A stretch of DNA of 5,254 nucleotides from M55B174 sp964618065. Its GTDB lineage: Bacteria > Patescibacteriota > Minisyncoccia > CAIUEV01 > JAHKAQ01. A program made the translations under genes and the position numbers. Below, piece after piece: positions 1 to 5,170 of this stretch. Positions within the stretch are counted from its first letter, which is position 1; every line of letters starts with the position of its first letter. The stretch lies in contig CAZTZK010000020.1 in NCBI GenBank assembly GCA_964618065.1, positions 1 through 5,254 on the forward strand. The letters are read 5' to 3'. The notes under the pieces are model-generated. The model saw only the letters and a list, made by a program, of their open reading frames with translations. It was not told the DNA's origin and did no database searches.

Positions 1-326
1 TCTGGAACCGGCAGATGCCTGACATAATCAAACGCCGGGTGTTTTTCTCCAGGCTTCGGCGTCTTATTATAATAATTCACCCTGGCGACCCAAAACCCTT
101 TATCAGGATTCCAGGTAACAGAGCCGGACACCAGACAATCTGGCTTTGCAGGATCGTCTCTGTGAGCAACTTCAACTTCGAGATTGTTAGGAAGCCTTTC
201 TGAGCTTCCTGATCCTCCACTGCCTACGATTGTCAAGATGGCAATACTAACTATAGCAAATGCCAAGAATGACTTTATCAACAACTCCATTACTCCTACT
301 ATTCTTTTTCTTTCCATTTCTTTCAT
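1..326 (-). CDS. N-terminal part of a membrane-anchored or exported protein of unknown function (runs off the left edge)
   Basis: An open frame of 108 codons runs leftward from an ATG at 326 with no stop before the window edge, so the C-terminus is missing. The start is well supported: AAAGGAGG lies 6 bases upstream, with a good promoter behind it. Residues 1-18 carry K2, R6, K7, R8 and K18. They are followed by a hydrophobic stretch, about residues 19-35 (SFLAFAIVSIAILTIVG), and a flexible GSGGSGSS linker (35-42). I see no lipobox cysteine near it, so a signal anchor or uncleaved signal peptide is more likely than a lipoprotein. The remaining visible part is soluble-looking and rich in Pro, Trp and Tyr, with one cysteine (C64). 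I do not recognise the family. G+C is about 49% over bases 1-240, well above neighbouring genes, which may reflect horizontal acquisition or expression-driven codon choice. The protein would sit in, or outside, the cytoplasmic membrane. Confidence 0.8.
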   Translation of the reverse strand, partial: MKEMERKRIVGVMELLIKSFLAFAIVSIAILTIVGSGGSGSSERLPNNLEVEVAHRDDPAKPDCLVSGSVTWNPDKGFWVARVNYYNKTPKPGEKHPAFDYVRHLPVP

Positions 327-332
327 TTTCTT

Positions 333-340
333 CCTCCTTT
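333..340 (-). promoter_or_regulatory. Shine-Dalgarno site of the leftward gene
   Basis: Read on the minus strand this is AAAGGAGG, an almost full match to the anti-Shine-Dalgarno complement, 6 bases before the ATG at 326. It fixes that start rather than the internal ATG at codon 4. It is the only strong ribosome binding site in the window; the other genes start without an obvious one. Confidence 0.8.
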
Positions 341-372
341 TAATTTAAAGTTAAATTTTTAAAGAACCAATT

Positions 373-401
373 ATTCTAGCATAATTTAATCATTTTGTCA
401 A
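373..401 (-). promoter_or_regulatory. Sigma70-type promoter for the leftward gene
   Basis: On the minus strand there is a perfect -35 TTGACA (396-401), a 17-base spacer and a -10 TAGAAT (373-378). The -10 is preceded by TGC, giving an extended -10. Transcription would begin near base 366, leaving a leader of about 40 bases before the ATG at 326. This is the clearest promoter in the window. Confidence 0.8.
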
Positions 402-404
402 AAG

Positions 405-435
405 AATTGCCCCAAAAAAAAGAAAATGGGCAATT
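405..435. repeat. Inverted repeat between the divergent genes
   Basis: AATTGCCC (405-412) and GGGCAATT (428-435) form a perfect 8-bp inverted repeat around a 15-base A-rich loop. The stem can extend a few A-T and G-U pairs outward. It lies just upstream of the leftward -35 box. It could be a weak terminator-like hairpin (a short T run follows on the plus strand) or a protein-binding site; the sequence does not decide. Confidence 0.4.
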
Positions 436-471
436 TTTGTTACTAGCTTTAATTTACCAAACAGGACTACC

Positions 472-543
472 CTAAAATCAATTTTAGAGTTAGAATAAAT
501 TAGAATAAAAAAGTTAAAAACTTTTGAGAAATCTTTTGAGAAA
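472..543 (+). promoter_or_regulatory. Repeat-rich upstream region of gpmI (candidate promoter and operators)
   Basis: Four small structures are packed here. A perfect palindrome pairs CTAAAAT (472-478) with ATTTTAG (481-487). A tandem TTAGAATAAA occurs at 490-499 and 500-509, and each copy holds a TAGAAT that could serve as a -10 box. A second perfect inverted repeat pairs AAAAGTT (509-515) with AACTTTT (519-525). A direct repeat CTTTTGAGAAA sits at 521-531 and 533-543. No good -35 box stands 16-18 bases before either TAGAAT, so the promoter assignment is tentative. In so AT-rich a region, chance repeats are possible. Confidence 0.35.
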
Positions 544-560
544 ATAATGCTGACTTAAAA

Positions 561-2138
561 ATGAAAAAATTTAGACCAGTAGTACTTGTTATTCTTGATG
601 GCTGGGGCCATTGGGACGAAAAAGAGGGCAATGCTATTTTAAACGCTAAGTTGTCCACTTTTGAAATACTAGACAATTACTATCCAAAAATATTTCTACA
701 GGCTTCAGGTCTTGCTGTCGGTTTGCCTTGGATGCAACCCGGTAATTCAGAAGTGGGGCATCAAATACTGGGGACCGGGCAGATAATTTATCAATATTTG
801 CCACGTATTTTTAACTCCATAAGAAATGGTAGTCTCTTTAAAAACGAAATTTTATTAAATGTAATTCGGCAAACAAAAATTAATAAAACTAAATTACATT
901 TTTTTGGTTTAATAAGCGACGGCGGTGTCCATTCTCATACTGATCATCTCGCTGTTTTATTAGAAATAGTCAAAAAGGAGGGGGTTCCTTCAGAACAGGT
1001 ATTTATCCATGGAATTACTGATGGTAGAGATGCCCCTGCTAAAAGTGCTAAAAAATATTTAAATAAAATTCTCAATCAAAACTTTGGAAAATTTGCTAGT
1101 ATTAGCGGGCGTTATTATGCCATGGATAGAAATAAAAACTGGGATCGCACCGAAAAGGCTTTCCAAGCAATGACCCAAGGCATAGGTGTCCCAGAGACTG
1201 ATTTATTAGAAGCCATAGAAAAACAATATCAGAAAAAAAATACTGATGAATTCATTGAGCCAATTGTTTTTGTTGGAAGTGATAAAAAACCAATAGGCTT
1301 AATAGAGGAAAATGATATCGTTGTTTTTTTTAATTTCAGAAAAGACCGAGCTCGCCAAATAACTAGAGCATTTACTGATTCAAATTTTAGTAAATTTAAA
1401 TCAACAGCAAGACCAAAAGGAATAAGATTCGTTTCTATGGCTCCTTATGGCAAGAAAATAAAAACCGAAGTGATGTTCAAACCCCAGAAAATAACTTCCA
1501 GATTAAGTGAAATTCTCTCTAAAAAAGGATACAAGCAACTTAAAATAGCAGAAACAGAAAAATATGCTCATGTCACCTACTTTTTTAATGGAGGTATAGA
1601 AAAACCATTTGAAGGAGAGGATCAAATGCTGATTCCTTCTAAAAATAATCGTTCCTATGCAGAAGTCCCAGCAATGAGCGCTTATGAAATAACTGAAGAG
1701 CTTATAAAAAGAATTGGAAGGAGTAACTACGATTTTATTGTTGTTAATTATGCAAATCCTGACATGGTAGGCCATACTGGAGATTTAAAAGCAGGAATAA
1801 AAGCGGTAGAAACAGTAAATAAATATTTAAGGCATACCATAGAAGCTGTTTTGGGAGTAAGAGGATGCCTTTTAATAACTGCTGATCATGGAAATGTAGA
1901 AGAAATGATCAATTTGAAAACAAAGAAACCCGACACCCAACATTCTAATAATCCTGTTCCCCTTTGGTTTGTAACGCCTGATAATTATAAAAAGAGAAAA
2001 ACGAAAGAATTGGTAGACAAAAAAGCTCAAGGAATCCTAACTGATATTCCTCCTACTATTTTAGATATCTTCGGAATTGAAAAACCCCTTGAAATGAAAG
2101 GGGTTAGTTTATTAAAAAGTATTCAGGAGAAACAATAA
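561..2138 (+). CDS. gpmI: 2,3-bisphosphoglycerate-independent phosphoglycerate mutase
   Basis: GpmI interconverts 3- and 2-phosphoglycerate in cytoplasmic glycolysis and gluconeogenesis, using two Mn ions and a phosphoserine intermediate rather than a 2,3-BPG cofactor. The 525-residue product has normal family length and all hallmark motifs. The N-terminal metal motif ILDGWG contains D13, and the catalytic serine S63 lies in PGNSEVGH. The transferase-domain substrate site follows: SDGGVHSH (H124), ITDGRD (D154, R156), GRYYAMDR (R184, R190) and FNFRKDRARQ (R260, R263). The phosphatase domain then resumes with KYAHVTYFFNGG (K334), NPDMVGHTGD (D401, H405), TADHGN (D442, H443) and H461 in the HSNNPVP segment. 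No key residue is missing, so it should be active. The ATG at 561 places the first motif at the usual distance, but I see no Shine-Dalgarno sequence. A three-codon frame, ATG CTG ACT TAA, ends 2 bases before it. The gene stands alone on its strand and converges with the next gene. Confidence 0.97.
   Translation: MKKFRPVVLVILDGWGHWDEKEGNAILNAKLSTFEILDNYYPKIFLQASGLAVGLPWMQPGNSEVGHQILGTGQIIYQYLPRIFNSIRNGSLFKNEILLNVIRQTKINKTKLHFFGLISDGGVHSHTDHLAVLLEIVKKEGVPSEQVFIHGITDGRDAPAKSAKKYLNKILNQNFGKFASISGRYYAMDRNKNWDRTEKAFQAMTQGIGVPETDLLEAIEKQYQKKNTDEFIEPIVFVGSDKKPIGLIEENDIVVFFNFRKDRARQITRAFTDSNFSKFKSTARPKGIRFVSMAPYGKKIKTEVMFKPQKITSRLSEILSKKGYKQLKIAETEKYAHVTYFFNGGIEKPFEGEDQMLIPSKNNRSYAEVPAMSAYEITEELIKRIGRSNYDFIVVNYANPDMVGHTGDLKAGIKAVETVNKYLRHTIEAVLGVRGCLLITADHGNVEEMINLKTKKPDTQHSNNPVPLWFVTPDNYKKRKTKELVDKKAQGILTDIPPTILDIFGIEKPLEMKGVSLLKSIQEKQ
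2080..2105 (-). terminator. Intrinsic terminator for the leftward genes, inside the 3' end of gpmI
   Basis: On the minus strand AACCCCTT (2098-2105) pairs with AAGGGGTT (2083-2090) across a 7-base loop, and the stem runs straight into a five-T tract (2080-2084). It lies about 37 bases beyond the TAG stop (2142) of the charged-protein gene, the right place to end that transcript. The same bases encode gpmI codons 507-515. On the plus strand the hairpin lacks a following T-tract, so it should act mainly leftward. Confidence 0.6.
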
Positions 2139-2141
2139 CTG

Positions 2142-2549
2142 CTAAAAAGGTTTCCATTCTTCTTCTAGATTTTGAGCGTTTTCTTTATCGTTATTTTTAA
2201 TTTTATTCAAAAGATTTTGAGCTTTTTCTTTTAGAATTCTTAACTTGGAAATACTTTGGTTTAAAGCCGCTTGGCTGAAAGCGCCTTTTTCTCGATAAAT
2301 CTTTTTTTCTGATTCAAGCAATTCATCCAAAAAGAAATTTAAATTCTCATCAAAATCAAATTCTTTTTCTTCTTTCTCAGAGGAAATAGTAGGGAACGTT
2401 CCTTCAATCTTTAATCCAAACCTTTTAACAATTTCTCTCTCTTTTTCTCTTAAAAGTTCTAATTCGTCTAGAAAATTTTTGCGAATTCTTTCTTGATCTT
2501 CTGGAGAAAGCTCAACCTCTTTTTTATTATTTTTATCTAAGTCATCCAT
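2142..2549 (-). CDS. Highly charged, helical hypothetical protein (135 residues)
   Basis: I do not recognise this protein. It is dominated by Glu, Lys, Asp and Asn, with no cysteine, signal peptide or membrane segment, so it is probably cytoplasmic. Three stretches look strongly helical: about residues 16-43, 67-88 and 91-118, separated by a Pro/Gly-containing turn (45-56) and an acidic patch rich in Asp and Phe (60-70). The last two could form a helical hairpin or coiled coil. The tail EEWKPF resembles a short linear motif, which is speculation. No ribosome binding site is visible before the ATG at 2549. The stop is TAG, only 3 bases from the gpmI stop on the other strand. It lies downstream of tRNA-Arg on the same strand and may be read from the same transcript or from its own weak promoter. 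The long open frame and helical periodicity make a real gene likely. Confidence 0.7.
   Translation of the reverse strand: MDDLDKNNKKEVELSPEDQERIRKNFLDELELLREKEREIVKRFGLKIEGTFPTISSEKEEKEFDFDENLNFFLDELLESEKKIYREKGAFSQAALNQSISKLRILKEKAQNLLNKIKNNDKENAQNLEEEWKPF
2266..2290 (+). terminator. Possible terminator for gpmI, antisense within the convergent gene
   Basis: CGCTT (2268-2272) and AAGCG (2279-2283) pair around a 6-base loop. One further G-C pair lies beyond a C-C mismatch, and five T residues (2286-2290) follow directly. This is about 130 bases after the gpmI stop and is the first hairpin with a T-tract I see on the plus strand. The stem is short and imperfect, so this is a weak call. Confidence 0.3.
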
Positions 2550-2573
2550 ATTTTTTAGTTTATGATCATTTTT

Positions 2574-2602
2574 ATTCTACTCCTTGAGACAAAAATTGGA
2601 AA
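2574..2602 (-). promoter_or_regulatory. Weak candidate promoter for the charged-protein gene
   Basis: On the minus strand TTTCCA (2597-2602), a 17-base spacer and TAGAAT (2574-2579) resemble a sigma70 promoter with a poor -35 box. Transcription would start near 2567, leaving a leader of about 18 bases. It lies between tRNA-Arg and the gene, so the gene may also be reached by read-through from upstream. Confidence 0.35.
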
Positions 2603-2624
2603 TAGTTACCTAAAAGATATAAAG

Positions 2625-2698
2625 CGTTCCCGGCAGGATTTGAACCTGCGACCTCAACCTCCGCAAGGTTGCGCTCTATCCAGCTAAGCTACGGGAAC
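2625..2698 (-). tRNA. tRNA-Arg, anticodon GCG
   Basis: The minus strand folds into a full cloverleaf. The acceptor stem GTTCCCG/CGGGAAC has 7 pairs. The D arm has stem GCTT/GAGC and loop AGCTGGATA. The anticodon stem is CAACC/GGTTG with loop TTGCGGA, the variable loop is AGGTC, and the T arm is GCAGG-TTCAAAT-CCTGC. U33 is in place and the anticodon at 34-36 is GCG, which reads CGC and CGU. A20 in the D loop together with C35 and G36 are known arginine identity elements, and the D arm closely resembles the usual bacterial CGN-reading tRNA-Arg. The discriminator is G and no CCA is encoded, so CCA must be added after transcription. The 5' end lies 2 bases beyond the stop of the upstream membrane protein gene. 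Most bacteria use ACG (inosine-modified) here, so GCG is unusual. Confidence 0.95.
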
Positions 2699-2700
2699 AT

Positions 2701-3300
2701 TTAAAACTTGATCATTCTCTCTACAATATTTGACAATTCTTCCTTTTGCTCCTTTTCCGGCAAAAATTTTAATAACACCTTTCTAATTTTAACGGGATCT
2801 GTCTCACCAATAGGAAGCTGAATGCGAGGCGCATAAGTTTTCTTCCTAATAATACTCACATAGGAATCTTGAGGAAGTCCGTAAAAAATCCAAAATGATT
2901 TTAAATCATTAAAACTATAAATTTTACTATCAACTTCAATGGCTTTTTTCGTTATTTTAAATTCTATGAGCCTAGGGTCTCTCTTGGTAAAAATATAACC
3001 AACAATAGCAATTAGGATAAAAGTTATTCCCATTAACCAAAAACCAAGCCAAAAAGCTCCTATAATTATTAGACCTAGAAAAAATCCTCCCTTTAAATAC
3101 CACTTCTTATTTTTCTCCATCTTTTCGTATTCTCTGGCTTTCCAGGAAAAAATAATTTGGGAAGGATTATCTATCTTTCTAATTAAATTCCCTCTCGGAA
3201 AATCTTTCTTTTTAGTCTCTATTCCTGCGTCTATTTGTTTTCTTCCTCTTTCTTTTATCTCTCCTAAATTTTTTAAATTAATCATATCTCTTTCTGCCAT
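2701..3300 (-). CDS. Two-helix membrane protein with a C-terminal soluble domain (199 residues, function unknown)
   Basis: The N-terminal 68 residues are hydrophilic and Lys/Glu-rich, and contain the segment IIFSWKAREYEK (49-60). Two adjacent hydrophobic segments follow, about 70-88 and 90-105, giving a membrane hairpin with both ends probably cytoplasmic. A beta-rich stretch (about 110-165) comes next, with DPRLIEFKITKKAIEVD, a conserved-looking YSFNDLKSFWIFYG and KKTYAPRIQLPIG. A C-terminal amphipathic helix (about 168-199) ends in MIKF. This architecture recalls a family I associate with Patescibacteria: a membrane hairpin followed by a PH-like domain. That is recalled resemblance, not a database result, and no catalytic motif is visible. 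The ATG at 3300 has no clear ribosome binding site. A second ATG at codon 6 follows a weak AAGAGA and could be the true start. The gene lies 127 bases downstream of ispDE on the same strand and directly abuts tRNA-Arg. Confidence 0.8.
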   Translation of the reverse strand: MAERDMINLKNLGEIKERGRKQIDAGIETKKKDFPRGNLIRKIDNPSQIIFSWKAREYEKMEKNKKWYLKGGFFLGLIIIGAFWLGFWLMGITFILIAIVGYIFTKRDPRLIEFKITKKAIEVDSKIYSFNDLKSFWIFYGLPQDSYVSIIRKKTYAPRIQLPIGETDPVKIRKVLLKFLPEKEQKEELSNIVERMIKF

Positions 3301-3427
3301 AGCTTTTGACTTTTAAAAAAAATTAAATCCAACAAAAATTTTAAATCTCTTCTATTTTTTATTTTAACACTTTTAGACAAGAAAAAACAAACAAAAATGA
3401 CTAAAAAATATAATGAAATTAACGATT

Positions 3428-4909
3428 CTACAGTTTGTTTATTTTATAGGTTTTCTCTAAAGGCTCACAAATAAAAAGATCACCGTCAAATTTTTCAATT
3501 CCAAATTTTTCTATAACTTTAGATGCCTGCCTAAAAGAACCAAATTCCGCAAAAACAGTCGGACCCGAACCAGACATTCCACATTTATAAGCTACTTTTG
3601 AAAAATAATTGCAAGCTTCATTGATTGCAGGACATATTTTTTTGGCTAATTTAAAAAAACTTTTTCCTGTTTGGTCATAATCTTGATACATCTGAGCAGT
3701 GTTTACTCTTTTATGAGGTCTTGCTAAGACATAAACCTTAGAAACATCTACCTTTAGAGCTTTAATTTTTTCACCTTTACCTTCAACTAAGGCCCTGCCA
3801 AAATTTAGCACGAAGAAAGGAACATCACACCCCACTTCTAAAGCAATTTTAGCAAGCTTATTGGCCGGAATCTGAAGATCATAAATTTTATTTAAACCAA
3901 CCATAAAACTAGCAGCATCGCTAGAACCCCCGCCCAAACCGGCACTTACAGGAATAGCTTTTATTAGATGGACCTTGCAAGGAAGTTTTCTCTTGGTATA
4001 TCTTTCTAAAATACTTTTAGCCTTTTTAATTAAGTTCAGATCCTTTGAGCAAACAATAGAACCGGATAATTCAAATTTCTTACTTTTTGAAATTAACAAA
4101 CTGTCATAAAGATTGACTGCCTGAAATACAGAACTTATTTTATGGTATCCTCCCGGAAGTTTCCCCAGTATTTTAAAACTAAGATTTATTTTGGCATAAG
4201 CTTTTATTTCAAGAATTTTCTCTTTTTCTTCAGTAAAACTTTTGGCGACAATCAAATCCTTGGGAATTGTTAGTTTTAGATTCTCAGTTGATCCGGCAAC
4301 CATTCTCACTTTGTAATCTAATCTTTCAGCTAAAGAAGCATCGTCTGTTCCTGCAAATTTTTCTCTTTTGGCAGATTCATGAGCTTTTTTTAAAATTTCA
4401 TATTTAAATACTTGAGGAGTTTGAGCAAGTCTTAAATCACTTCTGTCAACTGTCTTTTTGATAACTCTTTTTCCTGCTTTAACAGTATCTCTGACTAAGA
4501 TTACCGGAATTGCAGCTCCAAATTTCTCGGCACTTGCAACACATCTTTTAATTATATCCTTACTAATTAAAGGTCTGGGTATGTCATGGACTAAAACTAA
4601 ATTAGCATTTTTAATTTTATTCAGCCCTTTATAAACAGAAGCTTGCCTTGTTGCTCCTCCAGCAATTATTTTATTTACTTTTTTAAATTGATATTCCTTA
4701 ACTATTTCCCGACAGTTTTTAATCTTATTTTTTCTAACAACCAAAATAATCTCATCACATAAATTAGAATCCTCAAAGGTAGAAACAGAATGAGCCAAAA
4801 CAGATTGACCGGAAAGGTTGAGAAAAGTTTTATCTTTACCTCCCATTCTTTTCCCTTTTCCTGCTCCAACTAAAATAGCGACATTTTTTCTTTTCCTTTT
4901 TAAAGTCAT
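3428..4909 (-). CDS. ispDE: Bifunctional IspD-IspE: MEP cytidylyltransferase fused to CDP-ME kinase
   Basis: One uninterrupted frame encodes two consecutive steps of the non-mevalonate isoprenoid pathway. Residues about 8-225 are IspD, which joins MEP to CTP. Visible motifs are GAGKGKRMGG (15-24), K27, GGATRQASV, VHDIPRP with D109 and R112, VDR with R156, TPQVF (T164), TDDAS and NLKLT with K212, matching the E. coli catalytic lysines and arginine. Residues about 235-493 are IspE, a GHMP kinase that phosphorylates CDP-ME with ATP. Its motifs are AYAKINLSF (K240), GGYH, the ATP loop GLGGGSSDAA (324-333), CDVPFF with catalytic D362, and GMSGSGPTVF (444-453). The linker is only about ten residues. 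The frame extends to a TTG at 4990, but I chose the ATG at 4909 because IspD normally begins a few residues before the nucleotide motif. The IspE part between the ARP segment and the last motif is shorter than in E. coli. The CDS gives 493 residues. Confidence 0.93.
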   Translation of the reverse strand: MTLKRKRKNVAILVGAGKGKRMGGKDKTFLNLSGQSVLAHSVSTFEDSNLCDEIILVVRKNKIKNCREIVKEYQFKKVNKIIAGGATRQASVYKGLNKIKNANLVLVHDIPRPLISKDIIKRCVASAEKFGAAIPVILVRDTVKAGKRVIKKTVDRSDLRLAQTPQVFKYEILKKAHESAKREKFAGTDDASLAERLDYKVRMVAGSTENLKLTIPKDLIVAKSFTEEKEKILEIKAYAKINLSFKILGKLPGGYHKISSVFQAVNLYDSLLISKSKKFELSGSIVCSKDLNLIKKAKSILERYTKRKLPCKVHLIKAIPVSAGLGGGSSDAASFMVGLNKIYDLQIPANKLAKIALEVGCDVPFFVLNFGRALVEGKGEKIKALKVDVSKVYVLARPHKRVNTAQMYQDYDQTGKSFFKLAKKICPAINEACNYFSKVAYKCGMSGSGPTVFAEFGSFRQASKVIEKFGIEKFDGDLFICEPLEKTYKINKL

Positions 4910-5017
4910 TCTATAGAGATTAAGAAATGTTATTGATTCTTTAATATTTAGTAAACTCTTACCCCCTTTCCGTCCACAAAATAAATACAATTCAACTAAT
5001 CAAAAACTTCTGCTATT

Positions 5018-5026
5018 ATTCTAACA
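5018..5026 (-). promoter_or_regulatory. Candidate extended -10 promoter for ispDE
   Basis: The minus strand reads TGTTAGAAT, a TAGAAT -10 box (5018-5023) with a TGn extension like the one in the strong leftward promoter at 373-401. No good -35 box is visible 17 bases upstream. Transcription would begin near 5010, giving a leader of about 100 bases before the ATG at 4909, or about 20 bases before the alternative TTG at 4990. Confidence 0.4.
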
Positions 5027-5050
5027 TAAACTTTTCATTAATTACATATT

Positions 5051-5071
5051 GGAGAGGTGCCTGAGTGGTTT
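5051..5071 (+). pseudogene. 5' fragment of a tRNA-Ser-like gene
   Basis: The 21 bases from 5051 match the start of a bacterial tRNA-Ser: a GGAGAGG acceptor strand, TG at positions 8-9, CCT of the D stem and GAGTGGTTT of the D loop. After that the match stops. There is no serine anticodon arm, no TTCGAATC-type T loop, and no CCTCTCC acceptor strand anywhere to the right edge. The gene is therefore truncated, interrupted or misassembled. The fragment also takes part in a hairpin, CTGAGTGG (5061-5068) with CCACCCAG (5072-5079) and one mismatch, so part of the match could belong to a repeat instead. Confidence 0.5.
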
Positions 5072-5100
5072 CCACCCAGAGGCTGGTCACCCCTTTATCT

Positions 5101-5146
5101 GTCATTCCCGTGCCTGCCTGCCGGTAGGCAGGAAAGCGGGAATCCC
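5101..5146. repeat. Nested palindromic repeat (REP- or MITE-like)
   Basis: An outer pair ATTCCCG (5104-5110) and CGGGAAT (5137-5143) encloses a 20-base palindrome, CCTGCCTGCCGGTAGGCAGG (5113-5132), which is perfect if one G-U pair is allowed. The element is GC-rich in an AT-rich genome, so it stands out. Similar ATTCCCG...CGGGAAT hairpins and this inner palindrome are, to my recollection, dispersed in many bacterial genomes including Patescibacteria. It lies 27 bases upstream of the GIY-YIG frame and just after the tRNA-Ser fragment. It could fold as a two-tier hairpin in RNA or a cruciform in DNA. Confidence 0.75.
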
Positions 5147-5170
5147 GAGAAGACAAGAACCAAGATTTAG

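Noticed and set aside
15..203. Plus-strand 62-codon open frame
   Set aside because: It lies opposite the leftward gene, whose start is backed by a strong Shine-Dalgarno and promoter. Its arginine- and proline-rich translation looks like an antisense shadow.
1503..1775. Minus-strand 90-codon open frame
   Set aside because: It is wholly inside gpmI across conserved motifs, and has no ribosome binding site or recognisable domain.
3301..3427. Promoter, terminator or small gene between ispDE and the membrane protein gene
   Set aside because: The stretch is extremely AT-rich. I found no -35/-10 pair at proper spacing, no GC-rich hairpin and no convincing frame, so nothing is called there.
4910..4990. 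Extension of ispDE to an upstream TTG start
   Set aside because: The extra 27 residues are not typical of IspD, the codon is TTG without a suitable ribosome site, and the ATG at 4909 gives the usual short lead-in to the nucleotide-binding motif.
5051..5143. A complete tRNA-Ser with an unusual structure
   Set aside because: No T arm, no anticodon arm consistent with serine and no complementary acceptor strand can be found within any plausible tRNA length.
5101..5146. CRISPR repeat or intrinsic terminator
   Set aside because: Only one copy is present with no spacer pattern, and no T-tract follows the stem on the plus strand.
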